Positions 23,469-29,968 of a stretch of 39,999 nt of DNA are shown here, in pieces; the first letter of the stretch is position 1; each line of letters starts with the position of its first letter. This DNA is from Nitrospirota bacterium (lineage in GTDB: Bacteria > Nitrospirota > Nitrospiria > JACRHA01), in assembly GCA_016234185.1 (NCBI GenBank), contig JACRHA010000035.1:1-39999 (forward strand), given 5' to 3'. A program made the position numbers and the translations under genes. A model generated the notes under the pieces. The model saw only the letters and a program-made list of their open reading frames with translations. It was not told the DNA's origin and made no database searches.

Positions 23469-23686
23469 TACCTGCCCAATATCCTTTTATAAACATCCTT
23501 CCATGGAGAGCCTAAATCAGGATTTCTATGATAAGCCTCCAATCGTTCATCAATTATTATTTTTTCATCTTCTGTTAATTCAATAGCCTCAGCTTCTGTG
23601 GCTATTGTATCCCAAATATCTTCTACCAGTTGGATCCTCTCAGGTATGGACAATGCAATAGTATCTGTTGCTGTTATTTTCTTCAT
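23468..23686 (-). CDS. Antitoxin of the addiction-module component family (TIGR02574-like)
   Basis: 72 residues from ATG 23686 with GGGGGA upstream; the track's start 11 codons earlier has no RBS. LSIPERIQLVEDIWDTIA, ELTEDEKIIIDERLEAYHRNPDLGSPWKDV is the standard sequence of this antitoxin family, which pairs with ParE/RelE toxins. Its partner (23284-23468) is broken, so this is now an orphan antitoxin that might still neutralise a related toxin elsewhere. Confidence 0.88.
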   Translation of the reverse strand: MKKITATDTIALSIPERIQLVEDIWDTIATEAEAIELTEDEKIIIDERLEAYHRNPDLGSPWKDVYKRILGR

Positions 23687-23770
23687 GGTTATATCCCCCT
23701 TGCTTTGTCTGTTTTGCATCTGCTATCTATTTTAGCAAAAATTTGAAAATCTTTCATGCACAGCGATGCC

Positions 23771-23814
23771 GTTGAACGCCCAGGTTCAGCGGCCGCTTGA
23801 ACCTGTTGTTGGGC
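23771..23814 (-). other. attC-like recombination site
   Basis: On the minus strand GCCCAAC (matches RYYYAAC) opens the site and GTTCAAC (one mismatch to GTTRRRY) closes it. Between them CAGGTTCAAGCGG and CCGCTGAACCTG pair over 12 bp with a single extrahelical base, and short unpaired spacers separate this stem from the cores. This is attC architecture. The 44-nt core-to-core length is shorter than most described attC sites, which is the main reservation. Confidence 0.45.
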
Positions 23815-23815
23815 A

Positions 23816-24352
23816 TCACTTCTGCGCAGGCGAGGGCGGTGGGGGCGGCGCGGGTGGGACGGCAAGTGATGAGTGCCAGTGGGTCCACTTCCAGCCGTCA
23901 TCGCCTTTGTGCAGCACCACCGAATTGCGCGACGGCTGCGACATTGTGTTTCCATCCGCCATCTTCGCAATGAAGTCGAACTCGACTGTGCAATAGGCCA
24001 GCGTCTGGGTCGCACGGCAACTACTCGAGTGGATGTCGAGCTTCAGGCTCGCGCCCATCTTCTTCACCTCCGCAAATGTTGCCTCGACCCAGCGGACAAC
24101 CTCGTCGCGCGACCCGAAACGTACTGGCTTGTTCTCCATGTCCATCTCGAAGGAGACGACGTCCTCGGTGAGGCCTGCCTTGAAGCGCTCCACGTCCATT
24201 GCCACGAATGCGCCCATCGTCCCTTCCACCTGCGTGCGCACTTCCTGCGCTACGGCATCGTTCCACTGCACCTTGGTCGGCGCCTGTGGCGCGGGCGTGC
24301 ATCCGAGTGCGCCGAGCACCGGCAGGAGAAAGGTTATTCGTATCCAGTTCAT
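23816..24352 (-). CDS. Lipoprotein with NTF2/SnoaL-like fold (cassette gene)
   Basis: 178 residues. Lipoprotein signal MNWIRITFLLPVLGALGC, then a domain like SnoaL/DUF4440 proteins: EGTMGAFVAMDVERFKAGLTEDVVSFEMD, RFGSRDEVVRWVEATFAE, DGWKWTHWHSS. It ends in a proline run (PPAPPPPPSP). Such folds serve as small-molecule-binding or isomerase domains; no active residues can be assigned. Codon use is strongly GC-biased compared with neighbours, and it lies within the putative cassette. The start follows GGGAGG. Confidence 0.75.
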   Translation of the reverse strand: MNWIRITFLLPVLGALGCTPAPQAPTKVQWNDAVAQEVRTQVEGTMGAFVAMDVERFKAGLTEDVVSFEMDMENKPVRFGSRDEVVRWVEATFAEVKKMGASLKLDIHSSSCRATQTLAYCTVEFDFIAKMADGNTMSQPSRNSVVLHKGDDGWKWTHWHSSLAVPPAPPPPPSPAQK

Positions 24353-24422
24353 TTGTTGCCTCCCGTTGGTTTGTGTTGTTGCCTAACATTTATTTTAAAA
24401 CTTATTCTGTCAATGTATGAAT

Positions 24423-24473
24423 ATTATATTCGACCCATCAGGTTGTCAAGTTTTTTTCTTGAAAACCTGATGG
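24423..24473 (-). promoter_or_regulatory. Promoter upstream of the cassette gene with overlapping inverted repeat
   Basis: Minus-strand TTGACA (24449-24444) and TATAAT (24428-24423) with a short 15-nt spacer, or TAATAT at 17 nt. A perfect 10-bp inverted repeat, CCATCAGGTT ... AACCTGATGG (24435-24444 and 24464-24473), with further pairing inside, covers the -35 region. It could be a repressor site. It lies outside the cassette boundary, so the cassette may use a resident promoter. Confidence 0.5.
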
Positions 24474-24654
24474 AAATAGGTCAAATCAATCGGCATAATA
24501 ATCTGAAATTTATTATTATAATGAATCGGGATAATTTATAACTTAATTATTATTTTCGGGGACACCATACCTAATCCGGCCCTTCTCGAATTAAATTTCA
24601 TGTATAGTTGTTTTGCAACTTTTAGGAGTACTTTCTGGTTGCCATAATAGACAC

Positions 24655-24683
24655 TTGACGCGCAATCTAAATCGGAGTATATT
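24655..24683 (+). promoter_or_regulatory. Promoter of the RHH/MazF operon (apparently leaderless)
   Basis: TTGACG (24655-24660), 17-nt spacer, TATATT (24678-24683). Six bases separate it from the ATG at 24690; no Shine-Dalgarno fits in between. Confidence 0.65.
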
Positions 24684-24689
24684 TGTAAT

Positions 24690-24920
24690 ATGAAAGTAAA
24701 GACATCTATCACACTTTCAGAAGACCTACTGGATGCTATCGATGAAAGGTCAGGCCAGTTTAAGAATCGTTCTGATTTCGTTGAGGCCGCCATTCGCGCC
24801 TATATTGAGCATATGATCCGGGAGGAGCAGAACGCCAAAGACCTTGCTATTATTAACCGGCAAGCCGATCGGCTCAATAAAGAAGCCATAGATGTATTGG
24901 AATATCAGCTGATTCCGTGA
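24690..24920 (+). CDS. Ribbon-helix-helix antitoxin
   Basis: 76 residues. [40 protein letters not shown] is a CopG/Arc-type ribbon-helix-helix DNA-binding domain, followed by a charged helical tail that would bind the toxin. It ends four bases inside the toxin gene (GTGA overlap). Translation probably starts on a leaderless mRNA. It is expected to repress its own promoter. Confidence 0.88.
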   Translation: MKVKTSITLSEDLLDAIDERSGQFKNRSDFVEAAIRAYIEHMIREEQNAKDLAIINRQADRLNKEAIDVLEYQLIP

Positions 24921-25246
24921 AACGCGGGGAAATCTATCGCGTTGTCCATCCCTCAGCCAGAGACCCCCGGAAACATCGGTTTTTTGTAGTTGTCAGTCGC
25001 CAGGTTCTTATTGATTCGCGCTTCTCAACAGCCATCTGTGCCCCTGTCTATTCTACACATGATGCTTTGTCCACTCAGGTTTTGATTGGTGTCGAAGAGG
25101 GTCTTAAACACGACAGCAGCATTCACTGTGATGAATTAGTTAGCTTGCCGAAATCAGCCCTTACGAATTATGTTGGAACGCTTTCTTCCACGAAAACCAA
25201 AGAACTGAACCGTGCCTTAGGTATTGCATTGGATATTTTTGAATAG
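24917..25246 (+). CDS. MazF/PemK-type toxin
   Basis: 109 residues from a GTG overlapping the antitoxin stop. [33 protein letters not shown] is the PemK/MazF core, followed by [20 protein letters not shown], and [19 protein letters not shown] in the C-terminal half. A probable endoribonuclease. Distinct from the MazF at 22672-22995; sequence similarity between the two is only at the family level. Nothing notable is seen between it and the hydrolase (25247-25367). Confidence 0.88.
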   Translation: MKRGEIYRVVHPSARDPRKHRFFVVVSRQVLIDSRFSTAICAPVYSTHDALSTQVLIGVEEGLKHDSSIHCDELVSLPKSALTNYVGTLSSTKTKELNRALGIALDIFE

Positions 25247-25367
25247 CAATTGGGATTAGGCTTTTCCTTCGACATTTTAATCTGCGTAACCAATGTAGTC
25301 ATCTGGAGTGATAGCCTTAAGATCAAATCCTACAAGACGACCTTCTGTTCTGTTTTAGGAGGAGTAA

Positions 25368-26246
25368 TCATCTCTCTGCCATGAACCGCAGAATCCTCTC
25401 ATTGATATACGCCAGCATCTTCCTTGTCGGTATATGAGGCCCATCGAGAATCTCGATTGCTGTAAGATTAGGGATGATCTCCTTCGACCAGATATAGGCC
25501 TGATCAAATGGGACAAAGATATCCTCCTTTGCCAGAAACAGGAGCGATGGTGCGGCAAAGCGCTTAAGGTTCTCAATTGAAAAAGGACCCGGCGGTATCT
25601 GAATCCAATTGACATGGCGGATTATTGTATCAAAGAATTCCAGAACAGGTTCTTCAAATTCGCTCATAAGGGGACGGAGGACACGAATCAGTCTATTGCG
25701 GCTGGGTATCAATCTATATAGTGACCATGGGATAAAGAGATGAAGAAGCAAGTGGGGTGATGATGCGCTTGCAATACCTGCAGGCACGATCAGGGCACCC
25801 CTGGAGATCCGCTCCGGGGCATAGGCTGCCAGATCCAGGAGGATGCCTCCGCCAAATGAGATGCCTGTAAAAGCAGCGCGCTCTAGCCCGAGGTCATCAA
25901 GGATATCCACTAACCATTTTGCATAGTTGTTGCCTAGTGGAGAGATGAGTGTCTTTGCGCTCCGGCCCGGCTGACCGATGATATCGGGTAAGTAGATTCT
26001 GTAATTCCTCGTGAGAGGTAATAGTACCTCAAGGCCAAAAGGCCCGCTGGCATGAATCCCATGTAAGGCTACAAGTGGTGGTGCATTCGCCGGCCCGGCA
26101 ATCAATATATGAGTTGGACCAAAACGGGTATCCAACATCCGGCTCTCACATTTGATGCCGATACGGGAAAGCCGGGCCAGACGGCTCTCATATAGCTCCA
26201 TGAATTTGGCTTCACCCTCTGGGCTCTTGTAAATCAAGGATTTCAC
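25368..26246 (-). CDS. Alpha/beta-hydrolase
   Basis: 292 residues from a GTG at 26246, chosen because the homologous N-terminus in related hydrolases begins near KSLIYKSPEGEAKFMELYES; the ORF track's 45-residue extension has no family look. Oxyanion motif LVALHGIHASGP, nucleophile Ser130 in GISFGGG, acid Asp in AKEDIFVPF, His in LDGPHIPTR, so the triad is complete. Likely an esterase/lipase-type hydrolase in the cytosol; substrate unknown. It sits among toxin-antitoxin genes, and a short ORF ends one base before its GTG. Confidence 0.85.
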   Translation of the reverse strand: MKSLIYKSPEGEAKFMELYESRLARLSRIGIKCESRMLDTRFGPTHILIAGPANAPPLVALHGIHASGPFGLEVLLPLTRNYRIYLPDIIGQPGRSAKTLISPLGNNYAKWLVDILDDLGLERAAFTGISFGGGILLDLAAYAPERISRGALIVPAGIASASSPHLLLHLFIPWSLYRLIPSRNRLIRVLRPLMSEFEEPVLEFFDTIIRHVNWIQIPPGPFSIENLKRFAAPSLLFLAKEDIFVPFDQAYIWSKEIIPNLTAIEILDGPHIPTRKMLAYINERILRFMAER

Positions 26247-26247
26247 G

Positions 26248-26388
26248 CTATTGTCGGCTATAATGAATTGCGATTTCTGGCCGGGTCTGGAGGCCTGGCG
26301 AGTTAAAAGGCAGGATACCTTTATCCAGCATACCTTGTAACGGCGATTGTCTTCCAGAACCATCTTTAGCGGCAGTAACAATTTCCAT
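26248..26388 (-). CDS. Possible 46-residue ORF coupled to the hydrolase
   Basis: Starts at ATG 26388 (MEIVTAAKDGSGRQSPLQGM), with AGAAGG seven bases upstream, and stops with TAG one base before the hydrolase GTG (TAGcGTG). The spacing suggests translational coupling. No family recognised; it could equally be a chance ORF or a decayed gene end. Confidence 0.3.
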   Translation of the reverse strand: MEIVTAAKDGSGRQSPLQGMLDKGILPFNSPGLQTRPEIAIHYSRQ

Positions 26389-26461
26389 TGTGCTACCTTC
26401 TCTAAAAAGGGAAATTAGATTGGACAGGCCATCATGACACCTTTTCAAGCTTTAGTTCTAC

Positions 26462-26887
26462 CTATCCTTTATGTTCCTCAATAATCTTGAGAAGATTTAC
26501 ATAGAAGTCCTTTATATCAGCCAGTTCATTGACCAGGATATCATAAAGCGTCTTTTTATCGATATGGTTATATAGATGGACTATCCTGTTCCTGAACTTA
26601 GACATATCAGTGTATGTCACAATTTTCCCTTCCGGGATGTAACCGGCGTCAGAAAGTATCTTGATAATCTCCGCATTTGAATTAGGTGTTTTAAGTCCGA
26701 GTGAGGCGATAATATAACTGCATATATCAAGTAATGCCTGTATTGATGTCTGGAGTCTATAAAGGGCAGAATCAATGTTTCTGTAATCGAAGATAAAATC
26801 TTCGTATGGCATACTCTTTAGAGGATATAACTTCTCAAGGTTATCGAGTATAACATCAATCTTTGTCTGGATATCCTCTTTTCTCAT
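26462..26887 (-). CDS. HepT-type toxin (RNase, DUF86)
   Basis: 141 residues, all-helical. It carries the HEPN RNase signature R-x4-H as RNRIVH (R99-H104), followed by LYN, matching HepT toxins. Opens MRKEDIQTKIDVILDNLEKL. In the family HepT is neutralised by AMPylation by its partner MntA. Overlaps the mntA-like stop by four bases. Confidence 0.9.
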   Translation of the reverse strand: MRKEDIQTKIDVILDNLEKLYPLKSMPYEDFIFDYRNIDSALYRLQTSIQALLDICSYIIASLGLKTPNSNAEIIKILSDAGYIPEGKIVTYTDMSKFRNRIVHLYNHIDKKTLYDILVNELADIKDFYVNLLKIIEEHKG

Positions 26888-27324
26888 AATCTCGCAAGTC
26901 TCCTCTTATACCCCTCAAAATAGAAGTTATTCATAAATCTAAGGGTCGGTTCAAAATCACAGTAATCAGAGATAACCTTAGTAACAAATCTTATTCTGAA
27001 GTCAGGGGCAGCATCATAAATCAACTTGCCGGTTCTAAGGACATTATGTACAAAAATAAGCCCCTGATTATTAAGTTCTATCAAATCTACCTCTTTTGCC
27101 TGCAATGTCTCTTCAATCCTGTATGCCAGATAATCCATTTTGTGTATCAGTTCCCTCCCTTTCGGGGCATTATCTTTTAGGAGGATCGCAATGTCCAGAT
27201 CGCTCATAGGGCTAACCTTTCCTGAGGCATGGGAGCCGAAGAGATAGGCAGAAGCTATATAGGGATAGTCCTTAAATATCTCCTTTAGTTTTTCTAGATT
27301 AGTTATGGATATTTGCTGTCCCAT
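26884..27324 (-). CDS. MntA-type antitoxin (minimal nucleotidyltransferase)
   Basis: 146 residues. GSHASGKVSPMSDLDIAILL (G30-S31, D42-x-D44) is the minimal nucleotidyltransferase motif, with the metal-binding DxD and a third acidic residue in KEVDLIEL. MntA AMPylates HepT using ATP and so inactivates it. GGGGAG precedes the ATG. Encodes the upstream half of the mntA-hepT operon. Confidence 0.9.
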   Translation of the reverse strand: MGQQISITNLEKLKEIFKDYPYIASAYLFGSHASGKVSPMSDLDIAILLKDNAPKGRELIHKMDYLAYRIEETLQAKEVDLIELNNQGLIFVHNVLRTGKLIYDAAPDFRIRFVTKVISDYCDFEPTLRFMNNFYFEGYKRRLARL

Positions 27325-27388
27325 ATATTATCTCCCCGTCCAGACCGATGTCCTTCGGCCCCATTAATAAATAACGTGGATTGAATTA

Positions 27389-27673
27389 TTAAGCCCTCTT
27401 TTTCTCTGTTAAATAGCCTGATACGTATTTGTGGATGATACTGGATATCAGCGTCTGGTAAGGAATGCCCTCTTGAGCCGCAATAACCTGTACCTGATCT
27501 AAATCCTTTGATGACATCCGAATATTTATTCTCTTATCTTTTTGAAGTGTATTCCTTGCATATTCACGGAGTTTTCTTATTTCCTGTTTTGGATTCTTGA
27601 CAGGTCTCCATTCACCACGCTCGTACGACTCTAAAATATCTTTTTCTTCATCATCTAAAATCATCTTTTTCAT
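27389..27673 (-). CDS. CopG-family antitoxin (BrnA-like)
   Basis: 94 residues. The N-terminal linker (LDDEEKDILESYERGEWRPV) followed by a ribbon-helix-helix-like domain (DKRINIRMSSKDLDQVQVIAAQEGIPYQTLISSIIHKYV) is typical of CopG_antitoxin proteins encoded after BrnT toxins. Its ATG overlaps the toxin stop (27670-27673). It should bind the toxin and repress the shared promoter. Confidence 0.88.
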   Translation of the reverse strand: MKKMILDDEEKDILESYERGEWRPVKNPKQEIRKLREYARNTLQKDKRINIRMSSKDLDQVQVIAAQEGIPYQTLISSIIHKYVSGYLTEKKRA

Positions 27674-27948
27674 TCTTCAGCCCTCACATATTTGTTTGTA
27701 GCTTTTCTGCTGGGAATAATGGTCTTTAAGAATATAGCTTCACTTTCCTGTACATAAGGAACAAGATATGCGTAATCATCAATCCTGACTATCGCAATTT
27801 TCTGGCCAGGATACTTATCTTGATTTGGATGTTCAATTGTTTCAAGAACATCTTCTCGTTCCATCAAGATAACAACCTGTTCAAAACTAACTCCTCTGTT
27901 TGTCTTCAACCATTCATTTTTTCCATTATCCCACCGAAAAACCTTCAC
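27670..27948 (-). CDS. BrnT-type toxin
   Basis: 92 residues from a GTG at 27948. FRWDNGKNEWLKTNRGVSFEQVV and the C-terminal TIIPSRKATNKYVR match BrnT (RelE-fold RNase) sequences, whose typical forms are EWDPAKNAxNLxKHGVSFEEA and RIISARKAxxxE. First gene of the operon (toxin first, as usual for brnTA). The -10 box ends seven bases before the GTG and no Shine-Dalgarno is present. Confidence 0.85.
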   Translation of the reverse strand: MKVFRWDNGKNEWLKTNRGVSFEQVVILMEREDVLETIEHPNQDKYPGQKIAIVRIDDYAYLVPYVQESEAIFLKTIIPSRKATNKYVRAEE

Positions 27949-27955
27949 AATATAT

Positions 27956-27984
27956 TATCTACGACATTGTCTGCCTTTTGTCAA
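27956..27984 (-). promoter_or_regulatory. brnTA promoter (apparently leaderless)
   Basis: Minus-strand TTGACA (27984-27979), 17-nt spacer, TAGATA (27961-27956), then seven bases to the GTG at 27948. Confidence 0.6.
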
Positions 27985-28297
27985 TGTTATTATTTTGGAA
28001 TAACGAGTTGCGGCTAACCGGCGCGGCGAAGCCGCGTCCATGTTGACCCTTATAAGGGTTAGGTTTCTTCACAAAGCTCCCACGATACTGGATGGGTACC
28101 GGACATGATTTAATTACATAGCCATGCTTCTCCGCCCATTCCTTTGCTGTGTTAGCAAACTGTGGCTGGCCACCATTGAGATAAGCCTCTGCCATGGTCT
28201 TGTTGCCTTTTGTGTTAAGCTTTTCAATGAGTACAGGAATAATTTCTTCTTTCCCAGCACCTATAAAGGCATATAGGAATATATCCTCTCCTGTCAC
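27959..28297 (-). pseudogene. Probable gene fragment, possibly HEAT-like, running into a repeat
   Basis: A 112-codon frame opening at a GTG. The first ~75 residues look real (FLYAFIGAGKEEIIPVLIEKLN, QFANTAKEWAEKHGY), helical and HEAT-like. The last ~35 codons read through a palindrome (CGCGGC-gaa-GCCGCG at 28022-28036) and the brnTA promoter, so they are unlikely to be native coding sequence. There is no RBS and a stop lies four codons upstream. I read it as a broken 3' gene end. Confidence 0.35.
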
Positions 28298-28339
28298 TTT
28301 TTCCAGTTAACGAGAACCGTCCCCTTTAACTTGAGAATT

Positions 28340-28482
28340 CCCTGTAGCTTGCTACAGGGTTACCTTGTTTTTGTCATTCCCGTGAAAACGGGAATCTAGA
28401 AAAAGGAGAATACTGGATTCCGCATCAAGTGCGGAATGACAGTGTTTTTTAGTTTTTGGATACCCCGCAGCTTGCTGCGGGG
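28340..28482. repeat. Cluster of four hairpin repeats of two types
   Basis: Type 1: CCCTGTAGC-tt-GCTACAGGG (28340-28359) and CCCCGCAGC-tt-GCTGCGGGG (28463-28482), same design with compensatory stem changes. Type 2: ATTCCCGT-gaaa-ACGGGAAT (28376-28395) and ATTCCGCA-tcaag-TGCGGAAT (28417-28437), arranged head to head so that GTCATTCC ... GGAATGAC also closes the pair. Intergenic REP/BIME-like structure. Confidence 0.75.
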
Positions 28483-28486
28483 AGGT

Positions 28487-28662
28487 TCATTGACTCTGGA
28501 GTCTGTCTTTGAACTCCTCCATAGACATCTGAATGGCGCCCGGTATAGCATAAGGGGATGCAGCGATATCAAGGGGTGAACGGAGATCGACGATCATAAC
28601 ATCTTCATTGCTATCCAGCATCCTTTTATATTGTCATCGGCTTTTGACTTGCCTATATCCAT
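28487..28662 (-). pseudogene. Frameshifted rhodanese-like gene
   Basis: Not in the ORF track. From an ATG at 28662 the reading is MDIGKSKADDNIK; a one-base loss in an A-run shifts frame; it resumes RMLDSNEDVMIVDLRSP, LDIAASPYAIPGAIQM, MEEFKDRLQSQ-stop. This is the rhodanese pattern (VDLRSPLD ... IPGA). The catalytic Cys loop is absent, so it was either an inactive rhodanese-like domain or is truncated as well. It lies beside the hairpin cluster. Confidence 0.7.
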
Positions 28663-28764
28663 CTGGTAAACTGATGCCTAAATAAAGTTACGAGATTTTG
28701 TTTTAAAGAAGTTCTGCTCTAAAGGTCCTTTAATTTTGAGCCTGTTAGTTTTCGGGAGGGGTCT

Positions 28765-29967
28765 GTGGCCACGAAGATAGTGATGCCCAAGATGACGGAT
28801 ACAATGGAGGAGGGGGTCCTCATCAAGTGGTATAAAAAAGAGGGTGAAAAGGTGGAGGCCGGCGACAGGATTGCGGAGATAGAGACCGACAAGGCAGTTA
28901 TGGACCTGGAGGCATATGGATATGGTATATTGAAGAAGATTCTTATCGGCGAACAGTCAAGGGTCCCTGTCGGGAAACTGATTGGTGTAATAGCGAGGGA
29001 GGATGAGGACATTGAGGCCATACTGGCCGCAGATAAGGAAGTAAAGGAAGTAAAGCCAAAGGCCAGGGTGGTAGAGGCTGAAAAAACTACTACAGAAGAG
29101 ATGCGCAACATAAAGGCAATGGAGGCTGTTAAGGCGGATATAATTGAGGCATCTCCGCGGGCCAGAAAGATCGCCGAGGAGGCAGGGATAGATATAACAA
29201 AGGTCAGCGGGACCGGCCCTGGCGGGAGGATTACACAGAAGGACGTAGAGGCCCATATATCAACGGCCAGGAAGGGGGCTCCTAAAGGGGTAGATTATGA
29301 GGAGGAAGAACTTTCCCTTATCAGAAAGACTATAGCAAGGAGAATGACGAGCTCAAAGGCCCCTGTTCCGCATTTTTACCTTTCATCTACTATTGAAATG
29401 GGGAATGCACTTAAGCTAAAAGAAGAACTAGATCGTGACGGGATTAAGGTCTCTATTACTGATATTATTGTAAAGGCGGCTGCAACTGCTCTCAAGAGGA
29501 ATCATAAGATAAATGCCTCCTTTATAGGTGAGTTGGTCAGATATTATAAAAGGATTAATATAGGCATAGCAGTTTCCCTTGAGGATGGGCTGATATCTCC
29601 TGTTATCAGGGATGCGGACTTAAAGGGATTAAAAGAGATCTCTGATGAGACTAAGGATCTTTTCTCCCGGGCCAGGACAAAGTCATTAAGACCTGATGAG
29701 TATGAGGGCGGCAGTATCACCATATCTAATCTGGGTATGTTTAATATAGAGAATTTTATTGCCGTTATCACGCCACCTGAGGCGGCAGTTATTGCGGTAG
29801 GGTCGATAATAGATGAACCGGTTGTTGCAGGGGGGGTTGTGTCTTCAGCAAAGCGGATGAAGGTAACCCTGTCATTTGATCACAGGGTAATAGATGGTGT
29901 CCAGGGGGCAAGATTCTTGATCGATTTAAAAGGCTGTCTTGAATATCCCGCGAGGATGATCGAATAG
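28765..29967 (+). CDS. Dihydrolipoamide acyltransferase (E2) of a 2-oxoacid dehydrogenase
   Basis: 400 residues from a GTG with GGGAGGGG upstream. Lipoyl domain ~1-78 with the lipoylated K43 in ETDKAVMDL; linker; E1/E3-binding domain ~128-165 (SPRARKIAEEAGIDITKVSGTGPGGRI); catalytic domain ~185-400 with His373 and Asp377 in SFDHRVIDG. The core of a pyruvate or branched-chain 2-oxoacid dehydrogenase complex; which one cannot be told. Neither E1 nor E3 follows, but lipA does, two bases later, so cofactor synthesis is coupled to its target. Confidence 0.93.
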   Translation: MATKIVMPKMTDTMEEGVLIKWYKKEGEKVEAGDRIAEIETDKAVMDLEAYGYGILKKILIGEQSRVPVGKLIGVIAREDEDIEAILAADKEVKEVKPKARVVEAEKTTTEEMRNIKAMEAVKADIIEASPRARKIAEEAGIDITKVSGTGPGGRITQKDVEAHISTARKGAPKGVDYEEEELSLIRKTIARRMTSSKAPVPHFYLSSTIEMGNALKLKEELDRDGIKVSITDIIVKAAATALKRNHKINASFIGELVRYYKRINIGIAVSLEDGLISPVIRDADLKGLKEISDETKDLFSRARTKSLRPDEYEGGSITISNLGMFNIENFIAVITPPEAAVIAVGSIIDEPVVAGGVVSSAKRMKVTLSFDHRVIDGVQGARFLIDLKGCLEYPARMIE

Positions 29968-29968
29968 C

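Larger units (their letters stand above)
23771..24386 (-). mobile_element. Putative integron gene cassette (single gene plus attC-like site)
   Basis: Minus strand: the segment begins at a GTTAGGC core (24387-24381, matching GTTRRRY), runs TTAGGCAACAAC, carries one gene, and ends at the attC-like site. Length (~615 bp) and one-gene layout fit a cassette. Its GC-rich sequence contrasts sharply with the AT-rich flanks. No integrase gene is in the window. Confidence 0.5.

Noticed and set aside
24021-24541. Multiple ORFs of 73-222 aa on both strands over the cassette gene
   Set aside because: High GC lowers stop frequency; only the minus frame 23816-24352 has a lipoprotein signal and a domain pattern.
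28340-28482. CRISPR array
   Set aside because: Repeats are palindromes of two types without regular spacers; no cas genes are present in the window.
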